Below are positions 1 through 5,301 of a stretch of DNA of 5,500 nucleotides, piece by piece. The notes below the pieces were generated by a model that worked only from the letters and a program-made list of their open reading frames with translations, did no database searches and was not told where the DNA came from. The translations under genes were made by a program, and so were the position numbers. Source of the stretch: Planctomycetota bacterium (GTDB lineage Bacteria > Planctomycetota > Planctomycetia > Pirellulales > Pirellulaceae); assembly GCA_026692885.1 (NCBI GenBank), contig JAPLNJ010000739.1, positions 1 to 5,500 of the forward strand, in the 5' to 3' direction. Position 1 is the stretch's first letter. Every line of letters starts with the position of its first letter.

Positions 1-26
1 AGTGGTCTGTCCTCCAATTTTTAATT

Positions 27-97
27 CTGTACGTATGAGCCCTGCCTGGGGTCCGTCACTGCGGAACCGTAAAATCTCATTCTCTACGCGCAAGGAC
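27..97 (+). repeat. Decayed third copy (C) of the palindromic repeat, right half only
   Basis: This stretch aligns with the right arm and tail of the repeat copies at 251-420 and 5331-5500. The block ctgtacgt at 27-34 corresponds to 340-347 and 5420-5427. The block aaccgt at 65-70 and the following tctcattctctacgcgcaag correspond to the tails of both other copies, with a net 2-base length difference in between. Bases 35-64 are strongly diverged. The left half of the element is either off the window or eroded beyond recognition: bases 1-26 show only weak similarity to the stem. The copy has the same orientation as the other two. Its decay suggests it is older than the two well-matched copies. 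Confidence 0.6.
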
Positions 98-136
98 CAT
101 GAATCCGTTGGGTGCTAGCCGTGTCGTGATCGCCCG

Positions 137-198
137 CGAGAAGCTCCCGACGTAAGTCGGTGGGACTGCTCTCACCGACTTACGTCGGGAGCTTCTCG
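137..198. repeat. Perfect 26-bp inverted repeat with 10-base loop
   Basis: Arms at 137-162 and 173-198 are exact reverse complements over 26 bases, separated by a 10-base loop at 163-172. The arms share no clear sequence with the neighbouring 170-bp repeat family, so this is a second kind of palindrome. A further matching pair, tgctagc at 113-119 and gctagca at 209-215, flanks the stem roughly symmetrically, so the whole element may be about 103 bp. There is no T-tract after the stem, which argues against a simple intrinsic terminator. A REP-like or miniature mobile element is the more likely explanation (inference). Confidence 0.75.
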
Positions 199-250
199 GA
201 CGGGACCAGCTAGCAGTGACGGCATTTCGCAGTGTTACGATCAACGCCGA

Positions 251-420
251 CCGCCAGCTGGGGTCAGACGTACAGATTTCAGTTTTCGCGGGCAGAAGGC
301 TTTCCCTAGGCTTGGGCACACGACCGCGAAAACTGAAATCTGTACGTCTGCCCCCTTGTCTCACGCCCCGTCTCTGCTGAATCGTTAAGTCTCATTCTTT
401 ACGCGCAGGGGCCAAAATAT
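251..420 (+). repeat. Palindromic repeat element, copy A
   Basis: This matches 5331-5500 without gaps at 156 of 170 bases (92%). It starts with ccgccagctggggtcagacg, followed by a long inverted repeat (260-355) and a 65-base tail (356-420) that is also conserved. Faint homology continues leftward with small gaps: acggcatttcgcag at 219-232 resembles acggtttcgcag at 5312-5323, so the original element probably began around 219 or earlier. No protein is convincingly encoded. The structure fits a non-autonomous mobile or REP/MITE-type element (inference). With the downstream copy it brackets all three genes as direct repeats. Confidence 0.8.
260..355. repeat. 34-bp inner inverted repeat of copy A, two mismatches
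   Basis: Left arm 260-293 and right arm 322-355 are reverse complements at 32 of 34 positions. The mismatched right-arm positions are 323 and 351. The 28-base loop is 294-321. The left arm is identical to that of copy B, so the two changes most likely arose in the right arm of this copy. The stem could form a cruciform in DNA or a very stable hairpin in any read-through RNA. Confidence 0.85.
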
Positions 421-459
421 CGCTTGCTGCTTGCGTTTTGCACAGCGTTCCGATCGATG

Positions 460-494
460 CCTGCCGAGCCGCGTGCCACGACCGGCTCGGCAGG
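460..494. repeat. 12-bp perfect GC-rich hairpin
   Basis: cctgccgagccg (460-471) and cggctcggcagg (483-494) are exact reverse complements around an 11-base loop. A second small hairpin follows at once (504-519). No T-run follows, so a standard Rho-independent terminator is not supported on the + strand. It may be a dispersed intergenic hairpin of the host genome (inference from its compact GC-rich form and its position among other palindromes). Confidence 0.6.
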
Positions 495-503
495 AGCTTC
501 GCC

Positions 504-519
504 CTCCCATTCCTGGGAG
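504..519. repeat. Small 6-bp hairpin
   Basis: ctccca (504-509) and tgggag (514-519) pair around a 4-base loop, nine bases after the 460-494 stem. A stem this short can occur by chance. It is listed because it forms a tandem pair with the larger hairpin. Confidence 0.35.
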
Positions 520-671
520 TTCCACAGGGCCGCTTGATGAAATCTGGTGGCACCCGCCCGAGAGTATGCTGTTGCCGAGCTGGTCCAGACGCTAATCTAT
601 GGAACTTGGCGAGGCGCATCGAACGCGAGACTCCAGCGCCTTCGCTTGGACCGCGAACACACCAGACCAGC

Positions 672-686
672 GACGTACGCTACGTC
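672..686. promoter_or_regulatory. Candidate operator dyad upstream of the oxidoreductase gene
   Basis: gacgta (672-677) and tacgtc (681-686) form a perfect 6-bp dyad with a 3-base centre. It ends 13 bases before the ribosome binding site and 25 bases before the ATG. The position suits a repressor site or a small hairpin near the translation start. It is a single short match without a second copy, so a regulatory role is only an inference. Confidence 0.3.
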
Positions 687-699
687 ACAGACAACCCAC

Positions 700-704
700 A
701 GGAG
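700..704 (+). promoter_or_regulatory. Ribosome binding site that sets the oxidoreductase start
   Basis: AGGAG sits 7 bases before the ATG at 712. It supports this start over the GTG at 547, which would add 55 residues of non-family sequence in front of the Tat signal. Confidence 0.8.
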
Positions 705-711
705 ACCCCCC

Positions 712-1995
712 ATGTCGAAACCAGTCGGACACGTCAGTCGGCGGCGGTTCTTGCAGACCGCTGTCCAGGCCAGTGCAGTATTTGCTGCGCCGTTGTTGCT
801 CCCCGGCTCCGTGCTGGGCAAAGACGGCGCGGTGGCGCCCAGCGAACGGATCGTGCTAGGTGGCATCGGCGTCGGCAGTCGAGGCACTTACGTGCTGAGC
901 TGTTTCCTGCAGGAACCGGATGTGCGATTCGCCGCCATCTGCGACGTGCGGAAGCCGCGCCGCGAGGCGATCAAGCAAATGGCCGATGCCAAGAACGGCA
1001 ACCAGGATTGCGCCATGTATCGCGATCTGCGCGAACTACTGGCCCGCAGCGACATCGATGCGGTGCTGATCGCCACGGGGCCGAACTGGCATGCGACCGC
1101 CGCCATCCTGGCGGCGAACGCTGGCAAGGACGTGTATTGCGAGAAACCCTCGACGAAGAACATCGCACAAAGCCTGGCGCTGGCCGAGACGTTCCGTCGG
1201 ACGGCACGCGTCTTCCAGGCGGGTACGCAGCGTCGCAACTTGCCCCATTTCGCGTTTGCCGTTGATTTGGCTCGGCACGGGAAGCTCGGCAAACTCCAGA
1301 CGCTGCACGCGCATCCGGCTGGCTTGGGAACGAGCATGAGCGGTTGGGCTCCTGAAGAACCCGAACCTGCCAAAGAGGACTTGGACTGGGATCTCTACCT
1401 CGGCCCCGCGGCCTGGCGGCCGTACAACAAGCGACTTCTGGACGGCTTCAACTTCGAAAAAGGTGGAGGTATGGTAGGCGGCGGATGCCTGGAGTGGGGC
1501 TCCCACTGCGTGGACCTCTGCCAGTGGGCCAACGATGCCGACAACACGGCCCCGATCGAATACGAGCCGGCCCGCGGCGAGGCCCACGCCCGCTATGCCA
1601 ACGGAGTGAAACTGGTCCTGCGAAACGACGGCTGGCTGGGACTCGGTTCGTGTCCGGTCCGGTTCGAAGGCGACTCGGGCTGGGTCGAGGCGGGTGACAG
1701 CGGCAAGCTGGCGGTCAGTTCGCCGGCGCTACTCGCCGGGAAAAAGGTCGCGGAAATCGGCGGTTACCCGGCGACTTTCCACGTGCGAGATTTTCTGAAC
1801 TGCGTCAAGACACGCGGCCAACCGCGGGGCAACGCCGACGCGGCCTGTCATGCGCACATTGCCTGCCACGCCACCAACATTGCCTTGTTCTTGAATCGCA
1901 AGGTCAATTACGATCCCCAGAAAAACGAGTTCATCGGCGATGAGGAAGCCAACCGGTTGCGGTCCGAGGCGCTGCGCGAGCCGTGGAGGATCTGA
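712..1995 (+). CDS. Tat-exported Gfo/Idh/MocA family NAD(P)-dependent oxidoreductase
   Basis: 427 residues, a usual length for signal-bearing members of the family. The N-terminus has a twin-arginine signal: SRRRFLQ at residues 9-15, then a hydrophobic stretch at about 16-35, so export of the folded, cofactor-loaded protein is expected. The Rossmann domain follows: the glycine-rich GGIGVGSRG at 50-58, the acidic CDV at 77-79 ending strand 2, ATGPNWHA at 121-128 and the family lysine motif CEKP at 143-146. The C-terminal substrate domain shows QAGTQRR (169-175), DWDLYLGPA (225-233) and GSHCVDLCQW (263-272), where His265 and Asp268 fit the usual active-site positions. Family members oxidise or reduce sugars, inositols or amino sugars with NAD(P). 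The substrate here cannot be told from sequence. The start is fixed by the AGGAG at 700 and by the Tat motif directly after it. The next gene is 187 bp downstream, so co-transcription is uncertain. Confidence 0.93.
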   Translation: MSKPVGHVSRRRFLQTAVQASAVFAAPLLLPGSVLGKDGAVAPSERIVLGGIGVGSRGTYVLSCFLQEPDVRFAAICDVRKPRREAIKQMADAKNGNQDCAMYRDLRELLARSDIDAVLIATGPNWHATAAILAANAGKDVYCEKPSTKNIAQSLALAETFRRTARVFQAGTQRRNLPHFAFAVDLARHGKLGKLQTLHAHPAGLGTSMSGWAPEEPEPAKEDLDWDLYLGPAAWRPYNKRLLDGFNFEKGGGMVGGGCLEWGSHCVDLCQWANDADNTAPIEYEPARGEAHARYANGVKLVLRNDGWLGLGSCPVRFEGDSGWVEAGDSGKLAVSSPALLAGKKVAEIGGYPATFHVRDFLNCVKTRGQPRGNADAACHAHIACHATNIALFLNRKVNYDPQKNEFIGDEEANRLRSEALREPWRI

Positions 1996-2046
1996 GGCCG
2001 CCCCGCTTTCCGAACGCACCGAAATGTCTGCGCGAAAGCGATCTGA

Positions 2047-2122
2047 ACCAGGGATTACGCGGATCACACGGATCACAGAAGAAAGAAGCCTTCCTATCCG
2101 TGTCATGCGTGCCATCCCTGGT
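2047..2122. repeat. Imperfect 27-bp inverted repeat after the oxidoreductase gene
   Basis: Left arm 2047-2073 and right arm 2096-2122 are reverse complements at 22 of 27 positions, with perfect ends (accagggat / atccctggt) and perfect inner parts (acacggat / atccgtgt). The 22-base loop is purine-rich at first. The left arm also contains the direct repeat cggatcacacggatcac (2061-2076). The structure begins 51 bases after the stop codon and could end or stabilise the upstream transcript, but no T-run follows. A dispersed intergenic palindrome is equally possible. Confidence 0.6.
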
Positions 2123-2169
2123 GCACGGTTCGTGACCAATTGACACGCTCACTTCTGCTATTTGACCAC

Positions 2170-2174
2170 AAGGA
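2170..2174 (+). promoter_or_regulatory. Ribosome binding site that sets the HEAT protein start
   Basis: AAGGA lies 8 bases before the ATG at 2183. It supports that start over the in-frame TTG at 2162, which lies upstream of this site and would place seven polar residues before the signal peptide. Confidence 0.7.
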
Positions 2175-2182
2175 CCAATCCT

Positions 2183-4159
2183 ATGTTTAAGCGTCACTAT
2201 CTCGCCGTTGTTGCTGCGTTTCTCGCGGCACTGGCTTCCACGTTGTCCGCCAGCCGGCTTCCTGCTGCCGAGGACAACAAGAGCTCCGCTGAGGAGAAGC
2301 AAAGCAAGTTGATCGCCGTGCTCAAGTCCGACGCACCGCCGCAGGACAAAGCGATGACCTGCAAGCAACTGGCCGTCTACGGTTCCCAGGAAGCCGTCCC
2401 GGCTCTGGCGCCGCTGCTGTCGGATCAGGGCCTGTCGTCGTGGGCGCGGATCGCGCTGGAGGCCATTCCGGATCCGTCCGCAGACGCTGCGCTGCGCGAG
2501 GCGCTGGGTAAGTGTCAGGGCCGACTGCTGGTCGGCGTCATCAATTCCATCGGGACTCGCCGCGACGCCAAGGCGGTCGAGGGACTGGTGGCCAAGCTCC
2601 GGGACGCCGACGCGGAAGTGGCGTCCGCCGCCGCCGTGGCCTTGGGCCGAGTTGGCGACGTTCCCGCGGCCCAGGCCCTGGAGCAGTCCCTGGCCACCGC
2701 GGCGGCCGAGGTTCGCTCGGCCGTGGCGCAAGGTTGTATTCTCTGCGCGGAAAAACTCATGGCTGACGGCAAGTCCGCTTCGGCGGTGAAATTGTATGAC
2801 ACAGTCCGCAAGGCGGAAGTGCCCAAACAACGTCTGCTCGAAGCGACTCGCGGGGCAATTCTCGCCCGGCAGGCGGCGGGGATTCCGCTGCTGGTCGAAC
2901 AATTGAAAGCGGCGGACAAGGCGCTGTTCGGCATCGGTTTGCGCGTGGCCCGCGAGTTGCCCGGCCGCGAAGTGACCGAGGCGCTGGTGGCCGAGCTCGG
3001 CCAAGCGGCGCCGGATCGTCAGGCCCTGCTGATTTTGGCCTTGGCCGACCGAGGTGACGCCACGGCCTTGCCAGCCATACTCGCCACGGCCAAACGCGGT
3101 TCGAGTCAAGTCGAGGTCGCAGCGTTGAGCGTGTTGGAACGGATGGGCAACTTGTCCAGCGTGCCGGTGCTCTTGGCGGCCGCGGTCGAGGGCGACGCGG
3201 ACGTGGCGAAAACGGCCAAGGCCGTGCTGGCGGACTTGTCTGGCAAAGAGGTGGATGCGGATCTGTTCGGCCGTTTGGCGAAGGCCGACGGCAAGTCGCG
3301 TCTGGTGCTCATCGAGCTGATCGGCGAGCGACGTATTGAGGCAGCCTTGCCCGCTTTGATCAAGGCCGCGGAGGATACCGACGGGCAGATCCGTGCCGCG
3401 GCTCTGGCGGCCTTAGGGGCTACCGTCGGTCTCGGCGACCTGCCGGTGCTGATCAAGAAAGTCGTCCAACCGCAGAATCCCGCGGAGACGAAGGCGGCCG
3501 ACGAGGCCTTGACCGCCGCGTGTATCCGCATGCCGGATCGCGACGCTTGTGCCCAGAAGCTAGTGGCGGCCATGGCCACAGCGCCGGTATCGGCCAAGAG
3601 CAGCTTGCTGAAAATCCTGAGCGCCATGGGCGGAGCCAAGGCCCTGGAGGCGGTCGGGGCTGCGGCCAAAGAGGGAAACCCGGAAGTCCAGGATTCCGCC
3701 AGTCGGCTCCTCGGCGAATGGATGACTGCGGATGCGGCGCCGGTGCTGTTGGATCTGGCGAAGACTGCGGCCGAGGCCAAGTACAAGACCCGGGCCCTAC
3801 GCGGTTACATCCGTATCGCCCGGCAACTCGACGTGCCCGCTGACCAGCGTGTGGCGATGTGTGGCGAGGCGTCCAAAATCTGCCAGCGGGATGACGAGCG
3901 GAAGTTGGTACTCGAAGTGCTCCGCCGCAATCCTTCCGCGGAAGGACTCGCCTTGGTAGTACCCTACCTGCGGAGCGCCGAGTTGAAGGCCGAGGCCAGT
4001 AGTACCGCGGTGACAATCGCCGAGAAGGTTCTGCCGAAAAATCCCGCGGCCGTCGCCGACGCCATGCAGCAGGTGCTCCAAACCGGCGATCGCGACGTGG
4101 CGAAGCGCGCCCAGGCCCTGTTGGACCAAGCGGCTCGCAAGTCTTCCGCTAAGAAGTAG
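2183..4159 (+). CDS. Secreted HEAT-repeat protein
   Basis: 658 residues. The N-terminus is a Sec-type signal peptide: basic FKRH, hydrophobic LAVVAAFLAALASTLSA at 7-23 and likely cleavage around 23-29, so the mature protein should be extracytoplasmic. The rest is an alanine- and leucine-rich all-helical solenoid of HEAT-like (PBS-lyase-like) repeats. Clear units lie at about 70-110, 130-173, 262-300, 325-355, 388-425, 484-515 and 517-545; examples are VEGLVAKLRDADAEVASAA (132-150) and LPALIKAAEDTDGQIRAAAL (389-408). I see no catalytic motif and no CXXCH haem site. Such solenoids normally serve as protein-binding scaffolds. In planctomycetes related proteins often sit beside secreted oxidoreductases or sugar-active enzymes, as here, but the partner is unknown. 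The exporter gene starts 25 bp downstream, which suggests a shared transcript. The exact function is not recognisable. Confidence 0.88.
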   Translation: MFKRHYLAVVAAFLAALASTLSASRLPAAEDNKSSAEEKQSKLIAVLKSDAPPQDKAMTCKQLAVYGSQEAVPALAPLLSDQGLSSWARIALEAIPDPSADAALREALGKCQGRLLVGVINSIGTRRDAKAVEGLVAKLRDADAEVASAAAVALGRVGDVPAAQALEQSLATAAAEVRSAVAQGCILCAEKLMADGKSASAVKLYDTVRKAEVPKQRLLEATRGAILARQAAGIPLLVEQLKAADKALFGIGLRVARELPGREVTEALVAELGQAAPDRQALLILALADRGDATALPAILATAKRGSSQVEVAALSVLERMGNLSSVPVLLAAAVEGDADVAKTAKAVLADLSGKEVDADLFGRLAKADGKSRLVLIELIGERRIEAALPALIKAAEDTDGQIRAAALAALGATVGLGDLPVLIKKVVQPQNPAETKAADEALTAACIRMPDRDACAQKLVAAMATAPVSAKSSLLKILSAMGGAKALEAVGAAAKEGNPEVQDSASRLLGEWMTADAAPVLLDLAKTAAEAKYKTRALRGYIRIARQLDVPADQRVAMCGEASKICQRDDERKLVLEVLRRNPSAEGLALVVPYLRSAELKAEASSTAVTIAEKVLPKNPAAVADAMQQVLQTGDRDVAKRAQALLDQAARKSSAKK

Positions 4160-4184
4160 GTCCCGGCTGCCGCAAGAACTGGCC

Positions 4185-5156
4185 ATGTGCACCGAACGCC
4201 CACAAGTCTCCTTGCAGCCGGCTGGCGTTCGAGTACCCTCTGCTCTGGCGGCCACCGGCTGGGGGCTGCTGGCCTGCTGCTTGTGGTGTACCAGCATAGC
4301 GGTGACGCGCAGGGTGACCGAAGACGTGGGCGTCCTACGCGGCGGGATGCTGGTCCTGGGGCTGGCCGGCTTGTTGGGGGTGCTGCGGGCCTGCCTGCAA
4401 GGCCGCCTGCGGCAGGCTTTGTCGGGCCTGTCGCGGGCGTACCTGCTGGGGTGCGGCGCGTGTTTCGTCGCCTATCAGTTCTGTCTGCTGCTGGCCATTG
4501 GCTTGGCTGTCGACGGCTTGCAGGTGGTGGTGGTCGGAGTGATCAATTATCTCTGGCCGGCGTTGACGCTCGCCGTCTCGGTGCCCCTGCTGCAGCGGCG
4601 GTGGAGCGGGTGGCTCGTCCTGGGCTTGTTGCTCACCGTCGCGGGCGAAGTCTTGGTCGTGGGCAGCCGACTCTTTGGCGGGACCAAGGCAGCGTCTGCC
4701 CTGGATCTACACAGTCTCCTGTGTTTCGGCCTGGCGGCTGTGGCGGCAATCTGCTGGGCCTTGTACTCGAACCTGGCGCGCAGGCTGGCCGGAGTTGCCA
4801 CCGGCGATGCGGTGCCCTTGTTCTTAAGCGTCACGAGTCTGTCACTCCTGCCGCTGGTGTTGCTGTTTCCGGAGCCTGTCCACTGGACGGCTCAGACCCC
4901 CTGGGCCGTGGCGTTTATGGCGGTCTGCCCGGGCTTGCTGGCCTACACCTGGTGGGATCGCGGCATGCGATTCGGCCATGCCAAGCTGCTGACCGTTATC
5001 TCGTACCTGATCCCCCTCGGCTCGACGGCAGCCACCAGCCTGGTGCTGCGGGTCTGGCCTGAGTGGTCCATCTGGATCGGAGCCGGGATGGTGCTGGGCG
5101 GGGCGTTCGTCTGCCACTACTCTGTCTCGGACGAGGCGAGCGTTGAGTTGCAGTGA
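4185..5156 (+). CDS. yddG: DMT-superfamily (EamA) exporter, YddG-like aromatic amino acid exporter
   Basis: 323 residues with about ten membrane helices, at roughly 21-40, 51-68, 84-107, 112-136, 142-160, 177-197, 209-228, 240-257, 267-288 and 294-312, the usual plan of two five-helix EamA repeats. Several stretches resemble the E. coli aromatic amino acid exporter YddG as I recall it: AYLLGCGACFVAYQFCLLLA (85-104), GVINYLWPALT (118-128) with the NYLWP motif, and LLAYTWWDRGMRFGHAKLL (251-269) followed by ISYLIPLGS. It should sit in the inner membrane and export small metabolites, possibly Phe, Tyr or Trp. The family is seen with good confidence; the substrate is inferred. The ATG at 4185 has no clear ribosome binding site. 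It lies 25 bp after the HEAT gene's stop, so coupled translation is possible. The N-terminus is about 17 residues longer than in E. coli YddG, so a later non-ATG start cannot be excluded. Confidence 0.85.
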   Translation: MCTERPQVSLQPAGVRVPSALAATGWGLLACCLWCTSIAVTRRVTEDVGVLRGGMLVLGLAGLLGVLRACLQGRLRQALSGLSRAYLLGCGACFVAYQFCLLLAIGLAVDGLQVVVVGVINYLWPALTLAVSVPLLQRRWSGWLVLGLLLTVAGEVLVVGSRLFGGTKAASALDLHSLLCFGLAAVAAICWALYSNLARRLAGVATGDAVPLFLSVTSLSLLPLVLLFPEPVHWTAQTPWAVAFMAVCPGLLAYTWWDRGMRFGHAKLLTVISYLIPLGSTAATSLVLRVWPEWSIWIGAGMVLGGAFVCHYSVSDEASVELQ

Positions 5157-5301
5157 CCACCCGCTGCACACTCGCGCCCCTCGCTCGCCTGTTGGGTTGC
5201 CACCCACAACGGCGGCTACACATGCGATGAAGTTAGTAACGATCGGATCCATGGCGTCTCACCCTAGCACCAAACGGTTTTCGGGGTTGTCAGTGTCAAG
5301 A
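5157..5301. other. Non-coding spacer after the exporter gene
   Basis: No gene is supported here. It holds one bulged GC-rich stem (5186-5214), and then a stretch with no recognisable feature up to the left edge of repeat copy B. A short open frame running from 5143 into the repeat has no family-like sequence. Confidence 0.5.
5186..5214 (+). terminator. Possible 3'-end stem after the exporter gene
   Basis: The stem pairs cgcc (5186-5189) with ggcg (5211-5214), gtt (5191-5193) with aac (5208-5210), and gggt (5194-5197) with accc (5202-5205), closing a 4-base loop, with small bulges. It begins 30 bases after the exporter's stop, a suitable place for transcript ending, but no T-run follows. It may be only an RNA-stabilising structure or chance pairing. 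Confidence 0.25.

Larger units (their letters stand above)
421..711. other. Non-coding leader between repeat copy A and the oxidoreductase gene
   Basis: I find no supportable gene here. Open frames crossing it, including an in-frame GTG extension from 547 into the oxidoreductase, lack a ribosome binding site and have no family-like sequence. The stretch contains two hairpins (460-494 and 504-519), a dyad at 672-686 and the ribosome binding site at 700-704. I could not identify a convincing -35/-10 promoter pair. The promoter of the oxidoreductase gene should nevertheless lie in this region, because the next gene upstream is outside the window. Confidence 0.6.

Noticed and set aside
77..364. 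Small - strand open frame through the repeat region
   Set aside because: It runs across two palindromes and the repeat stem, with no ribosome binding site or family-like sequence.
251..420. CRISPR array or integron attachment site as an explanation of the repeats
   Set aside because: There are no regularly spaced short repeats with unique spacers, and no integrase or cas gene. The copies are long, nested palindromes separated by kilobases.
572..600. Possible promoter TTGCCG with TAATCT or ATCTAT
   Set aside because: Spacing of 15 or 17 bases is possible, but the -10 box matches the consensus poorly, so I could not distinguish it from chance.
547..711. N-terminal extension of the oxidoreductase from a GTG at 547
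   Set aside because: The 55 added residues have no family likeness and would place the Tat signal internally. AGGAG at 700 and the ATG at 712 explain the start.
438..1265. Open frame of 275 codons on the + strand overlapping the oxidoreductase in another frame
   Set aside because: Arg- and Ala-rich shadow of the real gene. The oxidoreductase frame has clear family motifs across the same bases.
2162..2182. TTG start seven codons before the HEAT protein ATG
   Set aside because: No ribosome binding site lies before the TTG, while AAGGA is well placed for the ATG at 2183 and a standard signal peptide starts there.
1931..3109. Long open frame of 392 codons on the - strand opposite the HEAT gene
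   Set aside because: It lies antisense to two well-supported genes, is rich in Arg, Gly and Gln as expected from high-GC antisense reading, and shows no domain or ribosome binding site.
4187..5062. Second long + strand frame of 291 codons within the exporter gene
   Set aside because: Gly- and Arg-rich out-of-frame reading. The 4185 frame has ten hydrophobic helices and YddG-like motifs.
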